DNA of 40,938 bases from a bacterium (GTDB lineage: Bacteria; UBA8248), in contig JAJEJD010000025.1 in the NCBI GenBank assembly GCA_022828125.1, positions 1-40,938 on the forward strand, written 5' to 3'. The notes below the pieces were generated by a model. The model was not told the origin of the DNA. It searched no databases and was given only the letters and a program-made list of their open reading frames with translations. Shown here piece by piece: positions 1 to 10,372 of this stretch. The number at the start of each line of letters is the position of its first letter. The first letter of the stretch is position 1. A program made the position numbers and the translations under genes.

Positions 1-48
1 CCCCTTTCGGGGGGAAGCCTTTTTCTTTTTATATTACCCCACCTCGCC

Positions 49-139
49 GGGGGGTTGCTCTTTCAGTCGGGGGTGTTGCTTTTTCCAGTCGAGGGGGCTT
101 GCTTTTCGGGTCGAGCGGGGGTGCTCTTTCATACCCCCC
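49..139. repeat. Degenerate tandem G-tract repeat
   Basis: Four runs of five or six G (49-54, 69-73, 93-97, 117-121) recur every 20-24 nt, each followed by a variant of TTGCTTTTTC and, in the middle units, GTCGA. No convincing gene overlaps it. The first 30 nt of the window (CCCC-TTTC-GGGG followed at a short distance by a T-rich run) may be the end of a terminator of a gene outside the window. Regularly spaced G-runs could form a G-quadruplex; this is inference. Confidence 0.6.
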
Positions 140-173
140 TGTTAAGGGGGGGTAGGGGGGGTTGGTTTTCGAG
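124..173. repeat. G-rich dispersed repeat, copy 1
   Basis: A block of C-run, short spacer, G-run, TAGGGGGGGTTGGTTTTC is nearly identical to 10194-10240. It holds its own inverted repeat (CCCCCCTG against G-runs). It is intergenic and non-coding. Repeats of this type are known as dispersed elements in many environmental genomes, but I cannot name the family. Confidence 0.65.
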
Positions 174-581
174 TCAGGGAGAGCAGGGGGTCAAGCCGGG
201 GGCGCATTTGCCCGCAATTGCCGTCGCGCTGCTCGGGGCGCGAGCGCGTATGATGGCGAAGCCGGCTGCTTCGCTCGAAAATATCGAATTTCCATAAAAT
301 TCGATAAATATCGATAAATTGACGGGGTTTTTCGATAAAAAACTGTAAATTATTTTCTTGGGAAATGGCGCAGCCGGGTCGCGGCGCAGGGGAATTCTGC
401 CATGCCCGCGCCTCACGCGGTAACGGCAAATGCGCGGATTTTCGGGAAGTTGCGCACTTGCTCAGGATATGCGCCCGGCCCAAGGGGCGTAAGCGCAATC
501 GTCGGTGAACGGCGCGCCGAACCATCCTCCGCATTCCAGCGCCGCACCCGAGGACGTTAAACCGTAACTAATTGATTTCGC
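174..581. other. Non-coding region with AT-rich repeat, copy 1
   Basis: No supported gene. Nucleotides about 283-345 are strikingly AT-rich for this genome and carry ATAAAATTCGATAAAT and ACGGGGTTTTTCGATAAA. The same block occurs in the opposite orientation at about 8100-8160. A nearby motif, GCATTTGCCCGCAATTGC at 208-225, also recurs near the second copy. The block has no clear open frame and lies downstream of the minus-strand crotonase gene. Confidence 0.6.
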
Positions 582-1358
<777 letters not shown>

Positions 1359-1593
1359 CTGGTCGAACTCCTTTTGCGTTGCGTATGTGAGATTCTCCAT
1401 CGCGTGGAGAAGTACGAAAGCCCTGATTCGGCGAGAAGATAGCCTATGAAACGGCGTTCGTCATCCGGCGATGCGGCAGGAGGGATGATTGCAGAGAATT
1501 TCAGAAAACTTTCTCGCGCCGCGCTCCCGGCCCGATGGAGCGTGCATCGCTAAATGAAGAAGAATCAGCGAGTTGGAAGACAAATCCATGCTG

Positions 1594-1620
1594 TTAGCAG
1601 CCGAGCGTCTTGAGTGCTAG
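1594..1620 (+). promoter_or_regulatory. CIRCE operator (HrcA site) upstream of groESL
   Basis: TTAGCAGCC-N9-GAGTGCTAG matches the CIRCE consensus TTAGCACTC-N9-GAGTGCTAA at 7 of 9 and 8 of 9 positions with the exact 9-nt spacer. It sits 6 nt upstream of the groES -35 box. CIRCE is the operator of the heat-shock repressor HrcA; hrcA itself is not in the window. Confidence 0.88.
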
Positions 1621-1626
1621 TAGCGC

Positions 1627-1655
1627 TTGACAAACATTCTCATTTTCCATATACA
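1627..1655 (+). promoter_or_regulatory. Sigma-70 promoter of groES-groEL
   Basis: Perfect -35 TTGACA (1627-1632), 17-nt spacer, -10 TATACA (1650-1655). Transcription would begin near 1662, leaving a leader of about 110 nt. Placed directly after CIRCE, it explains housekeeping transcription that is repressed by HrcA outside heat shock. Confidence 0.85.
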
Positions 1656-1772
1656 CACGCTCAGAAACGAGGAGTCGGAAATTCGGGTGATGTGTTTTCC
1701 AGAAACACGACTCCAGGGGACTAACGGTTTCAATGAAATCTGCAACATTTTTCTACTGACAAGGAGGAAGTG

Positions 1773-2075
1773 ATGGCAAAGACCAAAACCAGGATACAGC
1801 CTCTTCAGGATCGCATTTTGGTGAAGCGTCTGGATGAGGAAGAGGAACAGATCGGCGGGATCATCATCCCCGATTCCGCAAAAGAAAAACCCCAGGAGGG
1901 GGAAGTGATCGCCGTCGGCCCCGGCAAGGTGACCGATGACGGGAAACGGCAGGCGCCCGAAGTGGGCGAAGGCGACAAAATTCTTTTCGCCAAGTATGCG
2001 GGCACCGAGGTGAAGTCCGATGGCGAAGAGTATCTGATCATGCGCGAAGACGATGTGCTGGCGGTCGTCAACTAG
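1773..2075 (+). CDS. groES: Co-chaperonin GroES (Hsp10)
   Basis: A 100-residue cap of the GroEL folding chamber. The N-terminal beta strand ([12 protein letters not shown]), the mobile-loop region ([19 protein letters not shown]) and the C-terminal [13 protein letters not shown] are typical of the family, and the length is standard. An in-frame GTG lies directly before the ATG at 1773, but AAGGAGG at 1761-1767 is correctly spaced only for the ATG. It is the first gene of the groES-groEL operon, 33 nt before groEL. Confidence 0.97.
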   Translation: MAKTKTRIQPLQDRILVKRLDEEEEQIGGIIIPDSAKEKPQEGEVIAVGPGKVTDDGKRQAPEVGEGDKILFAKYAGTEVKSDGEEYLIMREDDVLAVVN

Positions 2076-3746
<1,671 letters not shown>

Positions 3747-3765
3747 ACGCTTGATCGGGTGTTTC

Positions 3766-3797
3766 AAAGGGGGCCTTTAAGAGGCCCCCTTTTTTTG
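3766..3797 (+). terminator. Intrinsic terminator of groESL
   Basis: AAAGGGGGCC pairs with GGCCCCCTTT (one further T-A pair inside) around a short loop, followed by an uninterrupted T tract. It begins 20 nt after the groEL stop. Confidence 0.93.
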
Positions 3798-3875
3798 TGA
3801 AGATTTATTCTGATCCGCTGGTTTGCCTTCTCTCACGTATTCAAGCGATGATTAAGATTGAGCAGAGAGGGACGT

Positions 3876-5555
3876 ATGGCGAAAGATAAACCGAACAAAC
3901 TTCCTTTCAACCTTTTCCTGATATCGTTATCGTTGCACCTGATCGTATTCGCGGCATCGAGTCATGAATACGTTTGGAGCAAACCCGTCAAGCCAAGCCA
4001 GCCTATCAAGTTTCGAGTCGTGTCCGTCGAAAAACCTGAGGAAAAACTTCCACTGAACCCCCGGAGCCGTTTTTTGTCGAATGCCAACCGAAAAGAAAGT
4101 GGCGCCGGCAAACCCGGAAAAACACCGCGCTTAAAGCGCGAAGACAGAGACTTGATTCCATCTCGAAGGGGCGCAGTAAGCGCACAGGTAACGTCTTTAG
4201 CGCCGGCCCCAAAACCGAAGGTTCTACCGCCTGCCGTCCCGCCGGTGAGCCCCAAGCCCCCGGTGGTCGTAACACCTGAACCTCAGTTTGAAAAGGTGGA
4301 AAAATCACAGGAAGAGAAATCTCCTGAAATTTCGGAGATATCAGAAACGCCCCAGCCGACAGAGACGACGAGCTTTGAGCTGACACCAGAAACCCCGTCG
4401 CCCGCGATTGAAGAAAAGGTGAAACCGGAAACAAAGCCGATGGCGGATATAAAGCCGGAAAAGAAAAAAATAGAAGCCGAAGCGATTCCGAAGATCAAGA
4501 GCAAGCCCAAGCCGGTGGTCAAGCAGAAACCGGTAAAACAGGTCGTCGAGAAAAAGCTTCGCAAGGGGGACCAGAAAATCGAGGCGAAGGGGGAAAATAC
4601 CCAAAAGCTGGAAATGGCTGCATTGCCTCCGGCCCCGAAGCCGAAGGCCCGAGTTCCAGCCGCCCTGCCGGTGAGTCCAAAACCCCCGGCGGTCGCAATA
4701 CCGAAACCCAAGCCTAAGAAGGTGGAAAAATCACAGGAAAAGAAAGCTCCAGAAAGTTTGGAAACCAAAGAAACGCCAAAGCCAGGGGAAACGGCGAGAC
4801 TTACGCCGGCGCCCGAGCCTTTACCCAAGCCGTCGCCGCCTGTTCGTGGAGAAAAAATAAAACCAAAGCCGGAGGCACAAGACAACCCGGAAAAGAAGAA
4901 AATAGAAACCAAAACGCTTCCCAAAAAGAAGTTCGAACCCAAACCGGTGGTCAGGAAAAAAACGCTGAAAAAGGTGGCCAGGAAAAAGCCTCGAAAGGAG
5001 AACAAGAAAGCCGAGGCGAAGAAACAGACGAAGGAGAAGGTTGAACTGGCCGCGCTGAAACCGGTCTCTCGAACCGTCCGACCGAGGCGGCCATCCCCGA
5101 AGCGGCCTCAGCCCAAAGACCCTTTGGCGCTGTTTCGAGTGAAGCCCCAGCCCAGGGGCAAGCCCGAACTCCCGAAGTTCGATCTTTCGGATGAGGCGGC
5201 GGACAGAATCGCGAAAAAAAGCTTGTCGGATAAAGACTTGGAAAAAGAAGAAGGCGAAACCATTTCGCTCGATACGCGTGATTTTCGATACGCTTCTTAT
5301 TTCGCTCACATCAAGAGAAGGATCCAAAACGCCTGGATATGGCCGGCGGAGGCGCAAAAAAACAGGGGCAAGCTGTTGTTGCGCTTCAAGCTGCGAAAAA
5401 ATGGCACTTTGGAGGACGTGCGTCTAATCAGGTCCGCAGGGGTTCGGATTCTCGATGATTTGGCGATGGCCGCCGTCACCAAGGCGGCGCCGTTCAATCC
5501 GTTTCCTGAAGGTCTCGAACGCAAGGCGATTACCGCCACGTTCGTGTATGACTGA
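3876..5555 (+). CDS. TonB-like energy-transducing protein with duplicated linker
   Basis: A 559-residue inner-membrane protein. Residues about 9-31 form an uncleaved membrane anchor (FNLFLISLSLHLIVFAAS). A very long Pro/Lys/Glu-rich linker follows, and the last 85 or so residues match a TonB C-terminal domain (AHIKRRIQNAWIWPAE, LLLRFKLRKNGTL, AAVTKAAPFNPFP). Such proteins couple proton motive force to outer-membrane transporters or stabilise the envelope. TTG at 3858 is in frame, but the ATG at 3876 has a GAGAGGGA box 4 nt upstream. There is no exbB or exbD nearby; the metal regulator downstream is suggestive only. The linker is internally duplicated (4197 to about 5060). It could instead act as a TolA-like envelope protein. 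Confidence 0.82.
   Translation: MAKDKPNKLPFNLFLISLSLHLIVFAASSHEYVWSKPVKPSQPIKFRVVSVEKPEEKLPLNPRSRFLSNANRKESGAGKPGKTPRLKREDRDLIPSRRGAVSAQVTSLAPAPKPKVLPPAVPPVSPKPPVVVTPEPQFEKVEKSQEEKSPEISEISETPQPTETTSFELTPETPSPAIEEKVKPETKPMADIKPEKKKIEAEAIPKIKSKPKPVVKQKPVKQVVEKKLRKGDQKIEAKGENTQKLEMAALPPAPKPKARVPAALPVSPKPPAVAIPKPKPKKVEKSQEKKAPESLETKETPKPGETARLTPAPEPLPKPSPPVRGEKIKPKPEAQDNPEKKKIETKTLPKKKFEPKPVVRKKTLKKVARKKPRKENKKAEAKKQTKEKVELAALKPVSRTVRPRRPSPKRPQPKDPLALFRVKPQPRGKPELPKFDLSDEAADRIAKKSLSDKDLEKEEGETISLDTRDFRYASYFAHIKRRIQNAWIWPAEAQKNRGKLLLRFKLRKNGTLEDVRLIRSAGVRILDDLAMAAVTKAAPFNPFPEGLERKAITATFVYD
4197..5060 (+). repeat. Tandem duplication inside the TonB-like linker
   Basis: Two units of about 142-144 codons repeat in order: PAPKPK...VSPKPP, KVEKSQE, P-T/G-ET, KPEKKKIE or NPEKKKIE, KPVV, K-rich block, then LEMAAL / VELAAL. 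TTA at 4197 corresponds to TTG at 4623 (426 nt), and GAA at 4611 to GAA at 5043 (432 nt). The units have diverged, so the duplication is old. Confidence 0.85.
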
Positions 5556-5664
5556 GCCGAGAGCGTCGCTCCCGCTTTTTGGGGCGATATATTCGGTTGA
5601 CACCCGCCGGTGCTGATTTTAGGATGATTTTTTGGCGATTCACCGTTAATCAGAGGATTCCCCC

Positions 5665-6336
5665 TTGCCCGAATCATCGCCGCGTTTGAGCAAGCAAATC
5701 GAAGATTACTTGAAGAACATCTTCAAACTTCAACAGGAAGCATCTCCCGTTACCACGAGTGCGATTGCCGATTGCATGGAAATATCGGCCGCGTCGGTGA
5801 CGAGCATGGTCAAGAAACTCGATCACCAGGGCTTGCTCACATACACGCCGTATAAAGGGGTCGTCCTGAGCTCGAAGGGCGAGAAGGTCGCCCTGGAGAT
5901 CATTCGGCATCACCGGTTGCTCGAACTGTATCTCAACCAGAAGATGGGAATCGATTGGGACAAGGTGGATGTCGAAGCGGAGGAATTGGAGCACGTCTTG
6001 AGCGAGGAGCTGGAGGCCGTTCTGGACAAGGAACTCGGCTATCCCACCCTGGATCCCCACGGCGATCCGATTCCCGCCAAAGACGGCACCATGATCGATA
6101 CGAAGGAAATCGGGCTCCTCTCGCTCGAGGCGGGGCGAGCCACGAAAATTACCCGCGTATTGCAGGACGACCCGAACATATTGCGCTACCTGGGAGAACG
6201 GGGGTTTTTCCCCGAAATGCCCATCGAGGTCATCGAGCAATCGCCTCTCGCCGGCACGGTAACGCTGTTGGTCAACGGTAGCAGACATACGTTGGGCCGT
6301 GATATCGCCTCTCGAATTTTCGCGCTGAATGAATAA
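5665..6336 (+). CDS. DtxR/MntR-family metal-dependent transcriptional regulator
   Basis: A 223-residue metal-sensing repressor. Residues about 1-65 form the winged helix (IEDYLKNIFKL, then ISAASVTSMVKKLDHQGLLTYTPYKGVVLSSKG). Residues about 70-140 form the dimerisation/metal domain (ALEIIRHHRLLELYL, EELEHVLSEELEAVLDKELGYP-DPHGDPIP). Residues about 150-223 resemble an SH3/FeoA-like tail, as in the longer iron-type DtxR members. The start is TTG with AGAGGA 7 nt upstream; no better ATG exists. Whether it senses iron or manganese cannot be decided. It follows the TonB-like gene by 109 nt. Confidence 0.9.
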   Translation: MPESSPRLSKQIEDYLKNIFKLQQEASPVTTSAIADCMEISAASVTSMVKKLDHQGLLTYTPYKGVVLSSKGEKVALEIIRHHRLLELYLNQKMGIDWDKVDVEAEELEHVLSEELEAVLDKELGYPTLDPHGDPIPAKDGTMIDTKEIGLLSLEAGRATKITRVLQDDPNILRYLGERGFFPEMPIEVIEQSPLAGTVTLLVNGSRHTLGRDIASRIFALNE

Positions 6337-6380
6337 AACCGCCATCTAAAAGTTCTCAAGTATTTTCATGAGGAGAAGAC

Positions 6381-6944
6381 ATGCCCCCCAGGAAACAGGC
6401 AACCAGGAAGAAGACCGCCAAAAAAGATTTTGACCACCGCTTCCGCGCCACCTACGACAAGGACGTCGAGTGGCAAGAAGATGTGAGCAACGAACTGCTG
6501 ACCCTGCCGCCAGGGGTGAAGGTGAAGATTTTCGCTCACGATCCGGTGATGAAGCGAATCGACATGAAGGTGAAGTTCCCGAAAGGCTATGTGGAGCCTC
6601 GCCACACGCACAAGAGCTGGCACTCCATTTTGGTGACCCGGGGCAGGATGTGCGTGGCGGGCAAGGATTTGAGGCCGGGCGATTACGTTTTCGGGTGGGA
6701 TTTGCCGCACGGCCCGTATGAATATCCCGACGGCTGCGAGGTTTTCGTCGTCTTCATGGGCGAGGGCACACAGCATGTCTGGGAAGAAGAAAAGCATCTC
6801 AAGCACAAACTGAAGTGGGAAGCCAGAAGCGCCGCAGGCAAGAAAGCCGTCGCCAAAGGCGATGCGGCCAGGAAGCAGGCGTTGACCGAAAAAAGGGCCG
6901 CCGCGAAATCCGGGGCGAAGAGAAAGCCGCGTCGCTCGGGATGA
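6381..6944 (+). CDS. Cupin-domain protein with lysine/arginine-rich tails
   Basis: 187 residues. A single cupin barrel occupies about residues 30-135, with the usual His-x-His-type site (EPRHTHKSWH), GDYVFGWDLPHGPYEYPDGCEVFVVF and a terminal GTQHVW. The first 16 residues and the last 50 or so are rich in Lys, Arg and Ala and look disordered, like histone H1-type tails. Cupins bind metals and small ligands; no substrate can be named. Start ATG follows GAGGAGA. The stop lies 4 nt before gpsA, so the two are probably co-transcribed. The basic tails could bind nucleic acid or polyanions; this is inference. Confidence 0.75.
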   Translation: MPPRKQATRKKTAKKDFDHRFRATYDKDVEWQEDVSNELLTLPPGVKVKIFAHDPVMKRIDMKVKFPKGYVEPRHTHKSWHSILVTRGRMCVAGKDLRPGDYVFGWDLPHGPYEYPDGCEVFVVFMGEGTQHVWEEEKHLKHKLKWEARSAAGKKAVAKGDAARKQALTEKRAAAKSGAKRKPRRSG

Positions 6945-6948
6945 CGTA

Positions 6949-7968
6949 ATGACGCCGCAGCGAATCGCCGTAATCGGCGCCGGCGCCTGGGGGACGGCGC
7001 TGGCCGATTTGTTCTCTGAAATCGGCCACGAGGTGATGCTCTGGGTGTTCGAGGCCGACCTTTGCGCCCGCATGGCCGCCCACCATGAAAACGACCTGTA
7101 TCTGCCCGGCGTCGCCCTGCACGATGATTTGCGTTTCACGTCCGATCTGGCGGAAGCCGCCTCGGCGGGCCAGGACGTCCTCGTGAGCGTGATGCCGAGC
7201 CACGTCGTCCGGGCGGTATGGACGAAGCTGGCGCCTTCGGTTCACGAGGAAGCGCTCATCGTGAGCGCCACGAAGGGCGTGGAAGAGAAAACCTTGGCTC
7301 TGCCCACCCAGGTTATCTCCGAGTGCGTCGCCGAGGCGGGCGGCGCTCAGCGCGCCCTCGTCTGCCTCTCGGGGCCGACGTTCGCCCGCGAACTCGCAGA
7401 GAGAAAGCCCACGGCCGTCACGGCGGCGTCGGACGATTCCGGCGCCGCGAAAACGATTCAGGAAACCCTCGCAGCACCCGGTTTCAGGATATACACGGGC
7501 GTAGACCCCGTCGGCGCGCAGCTCGGCGGCGCGCTCAAGAACGTCATCGCCCTGGCGGCGGGGGTCGCGGACGGCATGGAACTCGGCTACAACGCGCGGG
7601 CGGCGCTCATCGTGCGCGGGCTGGCCGAAATCGGACGCCTGGGCGCCGCGATGGGCGGCCGGGCGGAGACCTTCGCGGGCTTGGCGGGCATGGGCGATCT
7701 GGTGCTCACGTGTACGGGAGATCTCAGCCGGAACAGGACGGTGGGCGTGCGGCTGGGCAAGGGAGAGCCCCTCCAGAAGATCCTCGAATCCATGACGGCG
7801 GTGGCCGAGGGCGTCTCCACCGCGCCGGCGGCCGTGGGGCTGGCGGACAAGTTCGGCGTCGAGATGCCCATATGCCGCGAGGTGCACGCCGTATTGTTCG
7901 AGGGCAGGAGTCCCAAAGACGCCGTGCGCGACCTCATGGCGCGTCCGCTCAAGGCCGAACTTCCCTAG
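6949..7968 (+). CDS. gpsA: Glycerol-3-phosphate dehydrogenase [NAD(P)+]
   Basis: A 339-residue cytoplasmic enzyme that reduces dihydroxyacetone phosphate to sn-glycerol 3-phosphate, the backbone of phospholipids. The Rossmann motif is GAGAWGTALA at residues 7-16. Further landmarks are SATKGVEEKT, LSGPTFARELA, the catalytic-lysine segment GGALKNVIALAAGV and ARAALIVRGLAEI. Length is normal. ATG at 6949 starts 4 nt after the cupin stop, and the upstream coding tail supplies little Shine-Dalgarno sequence, suggesting coupled translation. Confidence 0.96.
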   Translation: MTPQRIAVIGAGAWGTALADLFSEIGHEVMLWVFEADLCARMAAHHENDLYLPGVALHDDLRFTSDLAEAASAGQDVLVSVMPSHVVRAVWTKLAPSVHEEALIVSATKGVEEKTLALPTQVISECVAEAGGAQRALVCLSGPTFARELAERKPTAVTAASDDSGAAKTIQETLAAPGFRIYTGVDPVGAQLGGALKNVIALAAGVADGMELGYNARAALIVRGLAEIGRLGAAMGGRAETFAGLAGMGDLVLTCTGDLSRNRTVGVRLGKGEPLQKILESMTAVAEGVSTAPAAVGLADKFGVEMPICREVHAVLFEGRSPKDAVRDLMARPLKAELP

Positions 7969-8616
7969 GGGGCCGTGCGCAATTGCGGGCAGTTGCGGGC
8001 AAATGCGTGCTCGCCGAAAAAATTTTTTGCCGCTGAATCTGAGTGCGGTACGCTAAGGTTTTGAAATAAACTCTTTATATTACAATCAGTTAAATGGGAA
8101 ACAATTTTCAGGAATTTATCGAAAAACCCCGTTAATTTATCGAATTTTACGGGAAATATGATTATTTTCATTTCTCTGCCGTCCCTGAATCCATCCGCGT
8201 CATTTCTTTCCCCGCGATAATCGAACTAGGGCGAGGTGAGCAGGTCTATACTTCTGTAGGTGGTGTCGGACTTCCCCGAGGAGGGGGAGTTCGAATGAGT
8301 TCGCCCGTGTTCTTCTGAACACGGAAGGGTCGTTCCGGCGGAGTATGCGGCTATCACCGCCTTCACTCTTCCCCAAAAGCCTGATTCCATCAGAAAGCCT
8401 CCTCTCCCTGACGGTGGACAATCCTGACCTCCCGCGGCGCGCGCACGATACCTGATTCCGTGGTTTCATAGAGTACGGCAATTGCGGGGAAATGCGGGTC
8501 AATCCCGACCGGGGAGGGCGCGTACACCTCGTCTCGAATCGCAAGTCTCGTAGGGACAGGTCGCGACCTGTCCGGCGTTTGTTTTTGCTCGTCGTTGCGG
8601 CGCCGTTCGCGATGCG
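7969..8616. other. Long non-coding region between convergent genes
   Basis: No supported gene in 648 nt. From the left it holds two copies of a GCAATTGC/CAAATGCG-type motif (7979-8007), an AT-rich stretch including the inverted copy of the 283-345 repeat (about 8100-8160), several hairpins at 8263-8370, another GCAATTGC motif near 8478, and a partial copy of the 28-nt palindrome at 8550-8573. Notable hairpins are a 12-bp stem around GAGGA (about 8268-8296) and CCGTGTTC-TTCT-GAACACGG (8305-8324), enclosed by GGTGGTG/CACCGCC pairing. I do not recognise a known RNA family. Confidence 0.5.
8100..8160 (-). repeat. AT-rich dispersed repeat, copy 2 (inverted)
   Basis: The reverse strand reads TAAAATTCGATAAATT followed by ACGGGGTTTTTCGATAAA, matching 290-345 apart from a short internal insertion in copy 1. 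The two copies are inverted relative to each other and enclose about 7.8 kb from the crotonase gene to gpsA. Confidence 0.75.
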
Positions 8617-9951
8617 CTAGTCGGGTGAACGCGGGTCCGCCGGCGGCCAGCGCCTGTGCAAGTCATCGATCATATACGGATGAACATGCTCGCCCGCGCC
8701 GCGCAGGTGCGGGTGATCGGGAGGGAGGTCGTCGTGACGATGCGCTATTGCGACCGGATCGGAGTTCGGCCACAGCAGCAGCGCGAGCGCCGCGCCGAAC
8801 AGAGCCAGCGCGCTCAACCCGGCGAGCGCGGCGAGCGCGCCATAGGCGGTCATCAACCAGCCCGAGAGCGGATAGGTCGCCAGCCAGCAGGCATGGCTGA
8901 GCGCGAACTGCGCCGCGAAGAGCGCGGGCCTATCCTCGGGGTTCGAGGAGCGCCGCAGCAGGCGTCCCGACGGCGTGAGCACGCCGGAATAGCCGATCCC
9001 CACCGTGACCCATGCGCCGAGCAGGAGGGGCCAGGAGAGCCCGGCGCCCGGGATGAACGCGGCGAGCGCGCACAGGCCCGCGATCATCAGCGCCGCGCTC
9101 GTCAGCATCACCGTCCGTTCCGGTACCCGGTCCAGCAGGCGCGGCAGGGCGAGCGCGGCCAGCATCGAACCTCCTCCGAATGCAGCCATCGCCCATGCCA
9201 CGGCGCTCTCGCCGAGCCCCAGCCCGCCCCGCACGAGCACGACGGTGTTGACCAGCACCATCGCGCCGGCCGCTGCCGCCGCGAGATTGAGCGCCAGGAG
9301 CCCGCGGAGCCGGGGCGTGGCGAGATAGATGCGTACACCGCGGGTCGTGCGCTCGTATATGCTTCGCCGGGCCTTGGGTGCTGTGCTCGGCAGAAGCACC
9401 GAGACCACCAGCAAAGCGGAGGCGAGAAAACCGGCCGCCGTGCCGAGGAACAGGGCGTCGTAGGACATCATCGCCAGAAGCAGCGCCGCGAGAGTCGGGC
9501 TGAAGATGTTCTCGAGGTCATAAGCCAGGCGCGAGAGCGACAGCGCGCGGGTGTAGCGGGATTCTTCGGGCAGCACGTCCGGAATCGTCGCCTGGAAGGT
9601 CGGGGTGAAGGCCGCCGAGGCCGACTGAAGCACGAAGATCAAGAGGTAGAGCTGCCATATCTGCGTCACGAAGGGCAGCGCCAGGGCCGCGGCGGCGCGC
9701 ACGATGTCGAGCGCGACGAGTAGCGCCCGGCGCGGGATACGGTCGGCGAAGGCGCCGGCGATGGGCGCGACCCCGACGTAGGCCACCATCTTGATGGTGA
9801 AGACGGTGCCCAGCACCATCGCCGCGTTCTCTTCCGCGAGGTCGTAGGCGAGAAGTCCCAGCGCAATCGTGGCGAGCCCCGTGCCCGCAAGGGCCGTGAC
9901 CTGTGCGGCGAAGAGGTGGCGATAGGTGCGATCGGCGAGGATATCCAGCAC
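8617..9951 (-). CDS. Major facilitator superfamily exporter with His-rich C-terminus
   Basis: About 444 residues and roughly 12 membrane segments. The start region LDILADRTYRHLFAAQVTAL and GAFADRIPRRALLVALD (loop 2-3 signature) place it in the drug/siderophore-exporter-like MFS_3 group. The open frame extends to an ATG at 10008, but family members begin at the GTG here (VLDILAD), so 9951 is preferred. After the last helix the tail carries many histidines and aspartates (HRHDDLPPDHPHL, HVHPYMIDDLHRR), which could bind metal. Substrate is unknown. Confidence 0.85.
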   Translation of the reverse strand: MLDILADRTYRHLFAAQVTALAGTGLATIALGLLAYDLAEENAAMVLGTVFTIKMVAYVGVAPIAGAFADRIPRRALLVALDIVRAAAALALPFVTQIWQLYLLIFVLQSASAAFTPTFQATIPDVLPEESRYTRALSLSRLAYDLENIFSPTLAALLLAMMSYDALFLGTAAGFLASALLVVSVLLPSTAPKARRSIYERTTRGVRIYLATPRLRGLLALNLAAAAAGAMVLVNTVVLVRGGLGLGESAVAWAMAAFGGGSMLAALALPRLLDRVPERTVMLTSAALMIAGLCALAAFIPGAGLSWPLLLGAWVTVGIGYSGVLTPSGRLLRRSSNPEDRPALFAAQFALSHACWLATYPLSGWLMTAYGALAALAGLSALALFGAALALLLWPNSDPVAIAHRHDDLPPDHPHLRGAGEHVHPYMIDDLHRRWPPADPRSPD

Positions 9952-10008
9952 GGGCGGCCTCAGCGGAAACGGCGGCGAGAAAGGCGAACAATCGCATTCT
10001 ATCCACAA

Positions 10009-10372
10009 AGGAGAGGGTCATGCACGTGGCCGGTGCCACCGAAGCCCGGAGGGGTCTTCAGCGTTAACATCCCCCTCAAGGGACTGTTGATAAAGCCCTT
10101 TTTGTTCAGGGGATAAAGGCAACCCCCCCTACCCCCCCTTGTCAGGGGGGCAAGAAAAAACAAAAGCCCCTCTATCGGCGGCGGGCGCCGCCTTTTCATA
10201 CCCCCCTGACAAGGGGGGTAGGGGGGGTTGGTTTTCAAGGCGAGAGCCTGCACCGCCTGGAAACGCCGTCTGCGCCAACATCGCAGCCTTTCGCGTCGAT
10301 TGGGCTTACTCTCCGCCGCTGCGTGAGCCGGTAATACGCCCGCTCCCGAAACGGGGTTTTCAACAACCCCCC
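10009..10372. repeat. G-rich inverted repeat element (dispersed repeat, copy 2)
   Basis: A left arm at 10121-10150 (AACCCCCCCTACCCCCCC...CAGGGGGG) pairs with a right arm at 10201-10231, separated by about 50 nt. The right arm with flanks (10194-10240) repeats window positions 124-173. No gene is supported here. Near 10350-10370 a GGGGTT...AACCCC hairpin lies just downstream of the minus-strand hydrolase stop and might help end that operon, though no T tract follows. Confidence 0.7.

Noticed and set aside
1-173. CRISPR array from the regularly spaced repeats at the left edge
   Set aside because: Units are only 20-24 nt, degenerate and lack distinct spacers; no cas gene is present.
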